This document shows, one piece after another, positions 11,832 to 23,856 of a DNA stretch of 64,000 bases. How positions within the stretch are numbered: the stretch's first letter is position 1; every line of letters starts with the position of its first letter. Under the pieces are notes generated by a model. That model did not search any database, was not told the origin of the DNA, and was given only the letters and a program-made list of their open reading frames with translations. This DNA is from Struthio camelus (Eukaryota > Chordata > Aves > Struthioniformes > Struthionidae): assembly GCF_040807025.1 (NCBI RefSeq), contig NC_090982.1:81633931-81697930 (forward strand), in the 5' to 3' direction. Both the position numbers and the translations under genes were made by a program.

Positions 11832-11840
11832 CACACACAC
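11421..11840 (-). pseudogene. CR1 ORF2 C-terminal fragment with premature stop
   Basis: Minus-strand translation gives the CR1 ORF2 C-terminal domain ([15 protein letters not shown]..., [20 protein letters not shown], then [38 protein letters not shown]). An in-frame TGA at 11640-11642 interrupts it; the sister copy at 12.6-13.1 kb has CGT CAA where this copy reads TGT TGA, consistent with two C-to-T changes. Frame continues correctly after the stop. Not a functional gene. Confidence 0.85.
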
Positions 11841-12567
11841 TTCCTAATTTCTAATCCCTTTGCTTGCTGTCATGCTCACCCTTCCACTGATCCTGTGGGT
11901 CCTAAGGTTGGTGGTTTCTGGAGTGCTGGTGGGTGTTGTACAGTAAACTGCAGGATCTGGATTCCTTCAGTGGGAGCGATATGATCTTCATGTTGATGAT
12001 TGCTTCTTCCTTCCCCCAGGATCCACTTGGGGGCCTTTTTATATATTTCCTAATCTGCTTTTAAACCCTTCTCTTTCTTCTTTGGTCTTCAGCTGCAGGT
12101 TGGATAGAAATTTATTATATATGGTGCTTTTTATGTATTTTAGATATTATTTCTTCCTTTTCTTTGTTGCTCCTAAAATCAATTTTGTCCAGCTCTAGAT
12201 CTGTGTTTCTCTAACCGAGGATGGGTGAGTTGTTTATAGTCATGGGGTCTCCAGGGTCAGCCTGTACGCTACCTCTTATCACCCCACTCCTGTGCTCTGC
12301 TACGCTGTGTCCCATGTCTCTGCACTCAGGGCCTCTGCTGTTGTACTTGGCCTATATTTTTCTGCAATATGTCATTGTGTTAGTTTTGTAAATATCTCAC
12401 TCTACATAGAAAAACTACTTATAATTATTATCTATATAAAACTATGGTGGTGCCATACAAAGATAAAGGAAAGCAAAACAGATTAGTCTTAGACACCTGG
12501 CAGTTAGAGAAATTGCTGTCACAGCTAAAACAAGTAAAAACAGTTGCAGGCAGGCCAAGAAGGACTT
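11832..12567. other. Unassigned spacer between two CR1 copies
   Basis: About 735 bp between same-oriented CR1 elements. The first 200 bp are fairly GC-rich and include GATCCACTTGGGGGCC near 12019; the rest is AT- and pyrimidine-rich. No coding domain and no repeat family that I recognise with confidence. An old LTR fragment is possible but I see no clear termini. Confidence 0.4.
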
Positions 12568-13078
12568 CACAGAATCACAGAATCACAGAATCGTTTAGGT
12601 TGGAAGGGACCTCTGGAGATCATCTCGTCCAACCTCCCTGCTCAAGCAGGGTCACCTAGAGCATATTGCCCAGGATCACATCCAGACGGGTTTTGAATAT
12701 CTCCAGCGAAGGAGACTCCACCACCCCTCTGGGCAACCTGTTCCAATGCTCTGTCACCCTCACAGTGAAGAAGTTTTTTCTCAGGTTCAGATGGAACTTC
12801 CTGTGGTTCAGTTTCTGCCCATTGCCTCTTGTCCTGTTGCTGGGCACCACGGAGAAGAGGCTGGCCTCATCCTCTTGACGCTCCCCCTTCAGATACTTGC
12901 ACACGTTGATGAGATCCCCTCTCAATCTTCTCTTCTCCAGGCTGAACAGGCCCAGCTCTTGCAGTCTTTCTTCATAGGAGAGATGCTCCAGCCCTCTAAT
13001 CATCTTGGTAGCCCTCCGCTGGACTCTCTCCAGGAGTGCCATGTCTCTCTTGTACTGGGGAGCCCAGAACTGGACACT
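12568..13078 (-). mobile_element. CR1 LINE, 5'-truncated (~510 bp), best-preserved copy
   Basis: The minus-strand element ends at 12568 with three intact octamer units (CACAGAATCACAGAATCACA on the plus strand). This is followed by the avian CR1 3' UTR and the ORF2 C-terminus, and homology stops near 13078 (AGCCCAGAACTGGACA). Its octamer tail and open reading frame make it the youngest-looking insertion in the window along with the short copy at 41.88 kb. Confidence 0.97.
12656..13078 (-). pseudogene. CR1 ORF2 C-terminal fragment, frame still open
   Basis: The minus strand encodes about 140 residues of CR1 ORF2 without interruption, from [20 protein letters not shown] through [20 protein letters not shown] and [20 protein letters not shown] to LDVILGNML, then the element's own stop (TAG, 12656-12658). 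This is the region C-terminal to the RT core; the endonuclease and RT domains are absent through 5' truncation, so no active enzyme is encoded. The upstream codons to 13105 are flanking DNA that happens to stay open. Confidence 0.9.
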
Positions 13079-15064
13079 TAATGCTACTCGGTTTAACTGT
13101 ATCAAAGCTAGGTATGTGATTTTAACTAGGTTTTGAGGCTGACTATGTAGTCAATGTAGTCATGCCCAGGAGGGAGTTCATCCAGGTCTACTGTAATGGC
13201 TTAGTATTGAAGAAGCAGAGCTGAACCACTCTGTGGAAGCTCCTGTTTATCACTATTGACTAGCTGATAATCCTAGCTTAGATAATTAGATAACAGATCC
13301 AGCTTATCCGGATGACTATATTTAGATAGGATAAATCCTATCCAGACTTAAGGTATCTAGGATGTTAGGTCAGGATTTTGAGAAACTTCCACATTCTATT
13401 TTAATACTTCCATTTGTCTTTAGATCTGGCATACTAATTTCATTCTGTATAGGACTTCTCTTCTTGAGATAGTGTTTTGTGAGGAAAATTGTGCCTATGA
13501 TTGCACAATATCAGAAAAATAGGTCATAGAAGTAATATCAGAATTTAATGTATTCAGAAATCTTTAAATGGTTTGATTTATTTCGTACATAGTTTCTACC
13601 CATTGTCTACTTTTTTATATTTTGTTTTGTTTATTTGTATAAATTATAAGATTTTCTAAGGAAAACTCTGCGTTTGTTTCCCTGGCATTATATTATGGGT
13701 TTCTGCTTCTGATTTGTAATCCTAAATGTGACCATAATAAATAATAAAGACAAATACTATTATCATATCATCACTGATTTTTGAATTGCCACATTTAAAA
13801 TTCAAAACAACAGAACATTGTCTGAAATGGCTCTCTATATAGTATTATTCTGTTCTAGTGTTTCAGGCACTTTATTGTCACTTTCAGAACCCAGAAGGAA
13901 AAAATTCACATTCTAAAATTTCTACCAGTTTTATACTCATGACTGTCAATTTTCATCACATGCCCTGTAAAGGTTCATTTACCAGAAAAATTCAGAAAAC
14001 GCCATAGGTCCTTTAGAGAGGACAACGAGTTCAAATCTGTGTTTTATATCTCAAGTGAATATGTAATTTATCATCATTCTGTTTGATCCTGGTTGTATCT
14101 TTTCCAGAAAAAGTGTATTCACTTCTCATCTGTATTTTATCAAGGACTATCTCTGTAAAAGTATGCAACTAGAATTTTCAATAGTGTCTATGAAAAAGAA
14201 GGTGCCTAATTCCCTTTGAAAAGGATCGAGAGTTTTGAGTAAGATCCACATACATGAAAACAGCAAGAGTAAGCCTCCTTCAAAAACAACAGAGTCATTC
14301 TAACTCTCAAAATTCAGTTATATGATACTCTCTTGTTACATCCTGTGTACATGGCTGAATTTCACTACTAAAAATTCTCAAGCCACAGCAAATAACAACT
14401 AACGAATGCATCCCATTTACACTAACAAATGAATAGATCATTCATCTCTGGGAGCTTGTGCATATGGACTATTTAAATTGTCTTCACTTGATATTATAAG
14501 AAATATCATTCTTAATTCATTTGGCATTTCATTATTTTAGTTCTCCTAAATAAATGAATTCTGAAAGGTTACAGTAGAGATTCCTATCAAACATCTTATC
14601 TGGCAATGAACAGAGGAATGAAAAAAAAGCTGCCTATGTACATTGCAAACTCTAATCTAAATGTGTCATTAGATTGGGAACAAGTTGTTAATGTCGTCCT
14701 TGAAAATGACTTTGTGCTGAAGATATGTAGAAGGTGGCATTGCCGTCTTTATCTGAGTTGGCTTCCAAGCTTGCTCATTCTCTGTCTACTTATGAAGAAA
14801 TATATCATTTAGAGATATGTATTCAAATTAAGTTAAGGATAAGAAAATGCTTTCAAATAGCTTTGGTAGAAGGACTTGAAAACAACGGAAGGGCCTTTTG
14901 CAACAGTTTATAAAAATATATAAGCAGAAGGAACTGGATAATTCAGGTGGAGAGAGAGGGCTGTGGAGTCATTAATCTCAGGTACTCTAAGTGTAACCGG
15001 ATGCGGGTTTTCTTTCTGCCTGGGACTCATAAAGTCCGCAGTTTCCTTTTCTTTGTTGTGTCGG

Positions 15065-15240
15065 CAACTAAAAATTCAGGTTTTAGTACTTCAATTTCCC
15101 TTCTGTGAAACAGGAGATGATATTGCATTTCCTCACACAGCAGTGCTGGGAGTATGAGACCCTCATATTGCAGAGTAGTGAGAATAATAGAAGTATTTAG
15201 AAGTGATTTTTAGGTGCTCAAACATACTGCTGAGATCCAA
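15065..15240 (+). mobile_element. MIR-type SINE relic
   Basis: The stretch TACTTCAATTTCCCTTCTGT then GAAACAGGAGATGATATTGC tracks the MIR segment 'cctcagtttcctcatctgtaaaatggggataataata'. The following CTCACACAGCAGTGCTGGGA and the TTTAGAAGTG/GCTCAAACA text fit the region after it ('gttgtgaggattaaatgag... aagtgctt'). Highly diverged, no open frame. Confidence 0.5.
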
Positions 15241-15479
15241 GACATGCCAATAGGTAAGTTTTAGACTACTGTGTAAAGAAATAGCGTGATGCCTTCCACT
15301 AGTGAGGATTCATTTACACTAACACTTTGCAAAGCTGTCATAGCTAAACTGGATAAACTAATAGATTAGCCCCTATTTGCGGACGTCATGAGCCTCCTTT
15401 TTGAAATGAACTGAGATGGGCAACTGGCAAAAAACATAGTAGATCACAGCACACCTGGAATTATCAAAGAGAAAAGTTA

Positions 15480-15880
15480 TTCCTGGAACAAAACTCGTTC
15501 ATTGTTTCTTTCTCTCTTTCTCATTTGCTCGCTCTTTCTTCTGTTGCGAGGCATTTTTTCCCTGACATCCTGACAGTCAGGGCCAAAGCTTTCGGAAATC
15601 AAATGTGAACTCATTTTGAAATACCAGCAGCGTTTGAATTTTAAATTAACCTATTTACAATGAAACTATGCCTGCTGATTGCCATCATCTTCAGGAAAAT
15701 TAACAGTAACGATCATTGGTGTCATAATGCAATTTCCCCGCAAAAATCACATAGGCTTCATTACTGTTTACATAAATTGTCATAAATACCAATTATAGCT
15801 GAACATAAAGTGTAATGCTCTTTTTTTTAATCATAATCACACAATTGTTCTTCTAATTCATATGCTGGGGGAATAGGGTT
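15480..15880. promoter_or_regulatory. Candidate conserved noncoding element (enhancer-like)
   Basis: After a CT-rich lead (15507-15545) the sequence is complex, non-repetitive and AT-rich. It contains CAATTATAG-type homeodomain-like words (15789-15800), CATAATGCAATTTCC (15722-15736) and paired TTACATAAATTGTCATAAAT words (15768-15787). There is no coding frame. The texture resembles vertebrate developmental enhancers, but this is judged by eye only; conservation has not been measured. Confidence 0.25.
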
Positions 15881-16589
15881 TTGATTCAACCTTTGTTGTG
15901 AAGGAAATGTTTTGCTGGTAGTTAGCTTTGCTGTAAGTGCTTGTTGGCTTATTTTCAAATCCTCTCTCTCTCTCTTTCTCTATCCATTTGGATCATTTAG
16001 TCCTTGTCCCCTGTTTGCTTTGCCCTCTAATACACCAAAAGGAACATGTAGGCATGAGAACAGCAGATGAGAGAGACACACTGCTTGTGTCCTCTAGATA
16101 TCGGACATCGGGGTACAGAGGAGTAAGTGTTTCCGGTGGGGATTTATAACATCATTTGGTGCAATTACGTAGAAGACCCCATAAAGGAATAATGTAATAA
16201 TAAACCTGTTAAAAGAGCAAACTCGTTGCACCAATTTCTGTTTCTCTCATAAGTCAACAGAACAAAGAGCTGATAAAGGGAATAACATGTTAAATTGCTA
16301 AATTTAAAAACAGCAGCAATGATAGCAACAACAACAAAGACCAAAAGAAAGGGTCTGGCTTTATTTTAAAAACATTATTTGCCACATATATTTTTGAGTG
16401 ACTACATTTAACTGTCGGCTACATTCTATATAAGCAACACAAGGTAAGTGCTGTGTAATCACAGGGTAATTATCTTGTTATTTCTGTCTTCCAGCTGGAA
16501 TCTTGAGTACTGAGCTCACGTCTGTCTGAAGCCCAGAGCCTGCTACGGATCACTGAAAGCCCTCTCCTTCTACTGCGTGTGACTGTGGA

Positions 16590-16655
16590 TGGATGTGTAT
16601 AAACGTTCATGTGTATGTGTGTATAGAAGTACACATAGATGCCTACGTACACACA
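16590..16655. repeat. TG/CA-rich imperfect simple repeat
   Basis: Alternating GT-rich text (ATGTGTATGTGTGTATAG) followed by ACACATAGATGCCTACGTAC. An interrupted microsatellite; its minus-strand reading frame is a low-complexity artefact. Confidence 0.7.
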
Positions 16656-17402
16656 ATGAATTACAAAATAATAGTTACATAATAAACTAAGGTTGATTAC
16701 TTGAGGAACTTAATTTCTTTAAAGTATAAGAAAGTTCATGGGATATTCGCGCATCTGCTGAAGTTGTGGCTAAAATTACAGTCACTCATTGTGCAGACTG
16801 GGTTTGGATTAAGTGCAATTTCTGGAGAAGAGCGAGATAGAAATTTATTGAGCTAGATTATTCATGGGATAAACCTGCCAGAAAATCTTCATTTTTTTTA
16901 TATTAGACCTCTTCCAAATATGCTTGCAGCATGAGGAGAGAGTCTTTACAAGAAAGTTGACCAACAGAGGGTTAAATGACTTTGAGCTTTGCTCTGTTTC
17001 ACAGTTGGAAACATACTTTTTCTTTTCTTCTTTCCCTATTTTATTTTGGCAAATCAGAATGGGATTCAATCCCATGTCAAGAAACTAGAATAAAAAATAC
17101 CAAGCCAAATGCAATCTTTGCAACAAGATATTCTGGCATTAGGATAGTTCCTACTTTTCCGAGAGAGAAAGGGAATCAGGTGCTGAAAAGACATTGGGTT
17201 TGATGCTGCTAGTCCAGGCTTCAGAAGAGACTAATTTTTTCAGAAAAAACTAGGATATCTGCCTCAGTGCTTTTGCTAGGCTGAGTAGCAATCCAGAATT
17301 TTCTCCTAGAACTTGGCATGTTTAATATATTTTCTCCCTTATACGCCTTACCCTTACTAGATCCATGCCAACCACATCAGTAATGTCTGCCCAGAACAGT
17401 AC

Positions 17403-17419
17403 TTTTTTTTTTTTTTTTT
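17403..17419. repeat. Poly-T run (T17)
   Basis: Uninterrupted T run at the start of a pyrimidine patch. No associated retroposon body recognised. Confidence 0.9.
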
Positions 17420-18234
17420 CCTTTTCCTAAACAGCCTGGAACAGTCACACTGTTAATCTTATTCAACTTTTCTGCTGTGGCATAAATTCATAGGATAATC
17501 TTGATCTGTATTTCTTTACAGAGGTTCGATGAAGAGCACTCAAGCATGTATCCCCAAATTATGGACCGTTCATTGTCAGATGGAGCAGATTCATCTGCAG
17601 GTCTATTTGTCAATATAAAGTAGAAACACTGTTTTTCTTTTGATATTTAGTGAATGGTCCCTCTATAATTTCTGGAGAAAATATTTCTTGCAATAGAGTA
17701 CATCTGGAAAAACCTGTGATATTTTAGCTGTGAAGCTAAAATAACTATTTTGATTGTTGCAATATAAAGAAGCTGATTCTGCTGTATCAAAGTTGGTGGG
17801 AATCTCTGAATTTTTTGGCCGTCATTGAATGATTACCAGCGGACATGTAAGTACAAAAACAAAAAGCTGAAGTGAAGTATCCTGGATCCTGAAATTTTCA
17901 TCCAGACCTTTTCTGCAAATCGTTCCAGAAGTCAGTGGGTATTATGAGGATATAGCAATTCTACCTTTGGTATTTCACTGAATTGTTGGGCACAATTAAA
18001 GTATTTATAAAGCCGTTGTAAAGATGTGAAGCATTCAGCAGTGGTATATTTAGGTCTGTGAACTTTCCATAATGACATTCTTCTGGGCTGATCTCCAGAC
18101 CTGAAAGTACAGGTTAAAGATCCAGCTTCTGATAGTGTCTGTAGTAAGTGAAATTTTTGTGCTTCAGCATCAAAGGAGATATATATTTCTCCATCACAAC
18201 TGACAACTTAGGAGAAATACATATCTGCTACAAT

Positions 18235-18390
18235 AGGGAATGGAGTACAATAATTATTACTAAGGAATGAAAAAAAAAAAAAAGTGACTTGGCTAAGAGC
18301 ATAAAAAAGGCAATGAAATAGCTGAAAATCGAACTCCAGTGTCCACAGTTCCTAGCCAATGTTTAACACTTCTATTTTTCTTTCACTAAA
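18235..18390 (-). mobile_element. MIR-type SINE relic
   Basis: On the plus strand AAGTGACTTGGCTAAGAGCA followed by AAAATCGAACTCCAGTGTCC and TTTAACACTTCTAT matches the reverse complement of MIR ('aagtgacttgcccaaggtcacacagc...ggatttgaacccaggtctcc'). The order and spacing fit; identity is low and the ends are not defined. Confidence 0.5.
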
Positions 18391-18526
18391 CAATAAAATA
18401 AAGAAAAGCTAATCTTCTTTCTCAGTAGAAATCTATCATTTTGGCCCATAACCAGTGATGTTTTCTCCAGACAAAATGAAAGTATGGAAAGCATTATTTA
18501 AGAGTCTTGAAAAGCCATTGGGTTAA

Positions 18527-18556
18527 AACAACAACAACAACAACAACAACAACAAA
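18527..18556. repeat. (AAC)n trinucleotide microsatellite
   Basis: About ten ACA/AAC units without interruption, then AAAAACC. Likely polymorphic. Confidence 0.95.
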
Positions 18557-18778
18557 AACCTGAGCCTCATTTCTGTACAGAGGTTATCAATACAGTTTAA
18601 TAAAAAGTAATTCTTTTGCATTATTTAAAATAGTCAAAGTATTTGTTTGCAAAAGCACGCAAGAAATTCCTTCTCTCTGTGTTTCCTACTATTAACATGC
18701 ATATACATATACACACAAAATCTTCTTGTTAATTTTTTATAGGCTAATTCTGATTAAAGTGGCTCTATGGATAGCTCA

Positions 18779-18800
18779 TAGTAGTAATAGTAATAGTAAT
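18779..18800. repeat. (AGTAAT)n short tandem repeat
   Basis: Tandem TAGTAATAGTAATAGTAAT, about three and a half hexamer units. Confidence 0.8.
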
Positions 18801-19166
18801 TAGTCCGGTCATTGTTAGAGATAGTGTTCATATAAGTAACCACGATGCTAATTTTTCTGTACATAGCTAACATGTAACATTGGCTATGACTCATTACCCT
18901 CCTCCATCTCCTTCCACTATCAACAGTCTTAAATTAGAATGTACATTCTTAGGAATTGGGGGTTGTCTATCACTTTATGCCTGGTAACACAAGGTTCCTC
19001 TAAACTAGATAGGATTGTATCAAGAAATCATGGCAACTTGAACTGTATTATGTTTTCTGCCTATGTAAATTGCCAACATTCTGAAATTGCTTCAGTTTTG
19101 TGGGTTCAAAATGGACTTCTTGTTTAACAGAAGAAAGATTTTCCTACTTCCATAGTATTTAAACTA

Positions 19167-19199
19167 ATAATAATAATAATAAATAAAATAAAATAAAAA
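19167..19199. repeat. (AAT)n / (AAATA)n simple repeat
   Basis: Five to six AAT units pass into AAATAAAATAAAATAAAA. AT-rich compound microsatellite. Confidence 0.85.
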
Positions 19200-22100
19200 T
19201 ATACTTTTCTATTCATTCCTTCTATGTGCAAAAATGAAACTAAAATTACTTCTGAATTTTCAGAAATATTTTCAGATACTTCTGAATTAATCAAAATTTG
19301 TTTGCTGTAGTGGCAAAAAAATTTTCTTTAATTCAAAATTAACAAATTTAAAAAACTAAAAACTTGATAAAGTTAAGTAAGCACTGGGGAAAAATATATA
19401 ATTTTCTGAGAAAAGATATTCTGACGGAGAATAGCTTTATCTTCACGAATGGCTTAAAGATAGAAAATTACAAATACATACTGTTTTGAGTCGATTAGTC
19501 ATGGTATGTGCAATAGTTTATTCAAGTAATATACTATAGTTTTGCTGACTGATTTGAATTCAGTAATACACAAAGAGTAACAACTAATAAACTCTGAAAA
19601 ATCCCAATAAATTATCTGCACACATGATAATTTCAAGATTAATGTAATATAAGTTGAAATAAAGAAAAGATTCACTTTTTGCTTCAATGGGATTTGGATC
19701 AGACTCATGAGTTACTGTGTAAACAACATTAAACATTAATTTCCTTAAATATTTTTGCAATGAAAGCAAATAAAAAGGAAAACAAAAGAGGCTGAATCTG
19801 AAGAGTCACTAAGTGTTTGAATGTTTGGAGAAATAACAGCTACAATTTTTTTTTTTTTATATATATTATTTTCTCTAATATTCAACTATCTCCATTAGTT
19901 AATTTGATAAAATTGTCTTCAGGGAATGTTTCTGTGGTAGGGATGAGGGTGATTCTTCCAAATTGGGAATCTCAGTTGTTAGTCTAGAGGACTCTTGTAA
20001 AATGAGACCTCTCTTTCCCTGCTCAAGATGCAGCCTAGATCTTTCTCTTCTTCCCGAACCCCTTACAATGGATCTCTTCAGTGACAGTCTTGTGATCTCA
20101 GGACTTTGTACCAGAACGTTTCATCCAATTTCTACTGATCTGATTTTCAACAGGAAACAACATTTTCTTGATACTGCTACAAATTCTATTTGTTCTTGTA
20201 CTTCCTTCCCATGTTGTGTCTTCAGCAAATACAAATAGCACTTCATTTTTTTTTACAAGTTCATTAATAAAACCTTTGAGTGAGCGGCAGTTGAGGCAAA
20301 TGTGTGCAGCATGCAATGAGCGATCAGATAGATTAAGTCTCATGCACTTCCCCAGAGTTTGTTGTGATCCAAGACAAAGAAGCCTTTGGAATAAACTAAC
20401 TCCAGGGTTATGCATCACCAGAAAGTTAACTTTCCGGATTGCTCTCTAATACTTAAGTGTTTATACTTTGCCAAGATCCAACTTAAATAAAATAACATGA
20501 GCATAATGTGGATGGATTGAGACTACCTGGGAACAGAAATAAAAGATTTGTCTCATGAGCAGAGAATCATTTTATTCTTGTAAATGGTAAAAGGGATAAA
20601 AAAGGGAGTGAAAATGCATCAGACTATTCTCGTTGGAAAGGTAGAGGAGTTTAGCCCCGAGTCTACCAGGTACCTCCTTCCTTTTGCAAGTTCTTATGGT
20701 TCGGTATGGGCTGTGTATACAAGCAATGGCTGTAAACACATTCCTGATGCCCAGTGTATGCATCTGCAGTGTGCATCTTCTACATGAAAACAGTAAAAGA
20801 GAAGACTGTAGACAAATGAAAATCTACCATTCAGTTACTCTTATTCAGTGATACAATAGACAAAACTAGATTTTTTCATTTCTTAATATTTCATATAATC
20901 ACTGACTCCATCATTATCAAGCTCCCAGTATAATAATAAAATTGGTCGATGAGAGAATTGATCACACATGAAAGTTATGCATTTTGAGGAGTCTCTTCTA
21001 CATTTGTATTTTATCAAATAGTTCTTCATGATGTTCTATAATACAAAATTGAATATTTCTATCTCCATTGTGTGTTCTTATTCGTGAGTTAGGCATTAAT
21101 CGTTAAACAATGTACCTGCTTGTTTATTTATTTTAGATGTGATTATTTATATTCCGAGTATCCTACAAGGTCCTTAACTGCATTGCCTAACCATTTTTAT
21201 GAGTTTCAGATTGCGTGGGGAGAAGGGGAAGGTTAAATTATTGAACTCATTTCCTTATTCTTGTGATAGAAACCATTTTCTTTATTATTTTATTAAAAAA
21301 TAGATTGATTTTTTAAAAGATAAGAAATAAAAGGGCTATAAAAATATGTGTTTACATCTACTGTTCTTTCAGTTATACTGGAATGTGTTTAGAGCAACTC
21401 CACTTTGATATAAATGATATATGTGTATTTAAAACATGTTCCTATTCCTATTGATGACTATTTGACTGGCTGAATTTTAAAGCATGTTTTATATGCTTTG
21501 CCAAATCTGTTTTGCATTAAGGAGTGGAATTTGTCTGATCAGTTGTATATGTTACCTGTATCACTGTTATTTGTCTAGATTCTTCCCATACTTACTGAAA
21601 AGAAATAGGTAAATTTAGATAATAATTTATCTATACGAATATTCATTCAATAATTTAGATCGCAATTCAATACAATTTGTTGTACCTTTAAGGAAATGTC
21701 TGAGATAGGTCAGATAGATAGATAAATAATGCAGAAACAATACTTTGTTCTTTTCATTAGTTAGAGTAACTGTTTCAGACTCACTTTGTAAAACTATAAA
21801 GTTTGTTGAGTAAGAGGAATTTTCTCCTCTCCCCCAGGCTTCTCTCCATTGTTTTGGGACCAATACTAGATGTTCAAAACAACAAGCAATGTCACTTTAC
21901 TAATGAGAGATGGTCTATAATAATGATAGCATGTAATGAGACTATTAAGATTACTTTGAGTATGTTTGTGTTTAGCTTTTAGCAAATGCCACATTAATTG
22001 TGAGCTATATATTTACAGAAGCTTGAACGAGTGTAGATAGAGCAAAGACCTTCTACAATTCATAAGGCTTTTAAGGCTCCATGGAAAGTAAACTTTACCT

Positions 22101-23784
22101 GAGTATTTACTAAGCAATATGGTGTGCTTTTGCAAGTACTTTTGCTTTTTCCATCTGGATAATTTGACCTAAAATTTACTGCAGACTGTCATTTAGTAAC
22201 AGAAAAAAATCTTTGCTTATTTGTCTTAGCCTGAGGTCTTAGATCAAATCTGTGATTGAAAATTGATCCATGCATGGTGTAAGAATCTTCATTTGGATCA
22301 GGTATTAGAATACCTGGCTGGATTTTTATCATCGTTATTTTTAAAATTACCAGGATAATTTTAGATATTTACCATAAGATAACTATAAAGATAGCTAGGC
22401 AACGGACTGACTAATCCTACCCAGTTTACTCATCTATCTCTGTCTCCCTCTGATTTTTTCAATGATTTTTGATTCCACTCATGTATCACAGAAGACTAAT
22501 AAGCTTCAAGATGTGTCTCTTTCTGTAAAAGACATCATGGTATTTTATCTACATTCTCTTTTCATGCTGGAGTCTTCACATGGAATACGAAAAAAAATAT
22601 TGGAAAAAAACCTAGGAATAACACTCAGAGAGATATTTATCTTTCCTTACTTTAGATGTCTATAGTGTAGAAATCTGTAGCTCATCTCCTTGATCTAAAT
22701 ACTTTTGGAATCAATTAATCCCAGCTCTCTTATATGGCCTATTTTTGAGGCCTGCTTCAGAACAGAGAAATATCACCTAAGCAATGCCTATTTTTCTCCA
22801 TTGATTATAAAATTGAAAATGATTATGAAGTTGTAAATGGGCACCTCAGATACAGTTGTTCAGAATTTATGTTTGATCAGGTAAATCCTTATTAGAAGTA
22901 TTTACTTTTTCCATAGCACATGCAGCAATAGGCTGAGTTCACACATAGAAAAGTAGGCTGATTTAAATCAAGGTTTAGAGGTTTCAGACAAAATATTAAG
23001 CAATTTTTCTTCAAACCAGTAGTGGATCAACCGGCCTGTTCTTTGTTATATTGTCATGAGGGAATGTGCAAACCAATAATCGTTTCCTCACATCTCTGAT
23101 GGTTTCATTTTGGAACTTGCTCCCTCAATATTGACCACAGTTGACCACAGCAGCTCTTAGGGCTACGGATTTCAGACGGTGCAGCTGGTCTGGGAGAATA
23201 CAGAAGGATGGAGAACTAGATAGAGCCAGAATCATGCAATAATAATAATGCAAGTCCCAATGATAGTAAAAAAGCACAATTAAAATTAACTATCGACTTT
23301 AGAGGAGAGGATTTATTGGACTTTTACCTCTGAGTCCCTGGTTTGAATCCATATCTAACAAGACTGACCAAATGTCACTCTAATTAGATGGTGATAAAAG
23401 TTCCAGAGTAAAAAGATTTCCACAGTCTGAACTCAACTCCGAGTGGACATTTGTCTTTATTATAAGCCCAGCATATATTTGGCACAGTCTATACTTCTGC
23501 ATTTAAAAGAGGCTCCTAAGTTAATGAATATGAAGACTGAAACATTTGCCTAGTGCTCCATACCACATATCCCAGACTAGGATGGGGTAGAAAGTGAGGA
23601 ACTTCATCCTCAACATACTTTCTTCTCCCTACTTCACAAACAGTTTGGATTTGCTTCTAGTAGATGTTTCATTTACTTAAAACAAATTAAAAGAAATTCA
23701 TTTGACAAAATGTGCAAGTGACAACGTTCTCAAGTAATACACTGGTTAATAAAATAAAAATAAAAATTATTTCAAATTTTGAAA

Positions 23785-23856
23785 TCTCTCCTCTCCTCTC
23801 CTCTCCTCTGCTCTGCTCTGCTCCTGTTCTCTCCCCTCCCCTCTCCTCTCCTGTCC
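23785..23856. repeat. (CTCCT)n polypyrimidine tract
   Basis: CTCTCCTCTCCTCTCCTCTC passes into CTCTG units and then CCCCTCCCCTCTCC. It is almost purely pyrimidine for about 70 bp, making triplex (H-DNA) formation possible. It also creates an open frame that reads as repeated Ser-Pro-Leu, which I regard as an artefact. Confidence 0.95.

Larger units (their letters stand above)
13079..18234. other. Noncoding AT-rich sequence, no gene seen
   Basis: No supported gene in 5 kb. Contents noted: a small dyad GATAGGATAAATCCTATC at 13335-13352, a MIR-like relic at about 15.1 kb, a candidate conserved noncoding block at 15.5-15.9 kb, a TG/CA-rich patch at 16590-16655, and a T17 run at 17403-17419. Open frames are short, overlapping and without recognisable domains. 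Confidence 0.55.

Noticed and set aside
11355..11984. The longest open frame (209 codons, plus strand)
   Set aside because: Its first three quarters are the antisense of CR1 ORF2 and the CR1 3' UTR. The protein is an artefact of the element's reverse strand.
13335..13352. Small dyad GATAGGATAAATCCTATC as an operator-like site
   Set aside because: Short palindromes of this size are expected by chance in AT-rich DNA, and no gene lies nearby.
20168..20449. Signal-peptide-like frame (hydrophobic start, 93 codons)
   Set aside because: The hydrophobic start comes from T-rich DNA; overlapping frames of similar length exist on both strands and no domain is visible.
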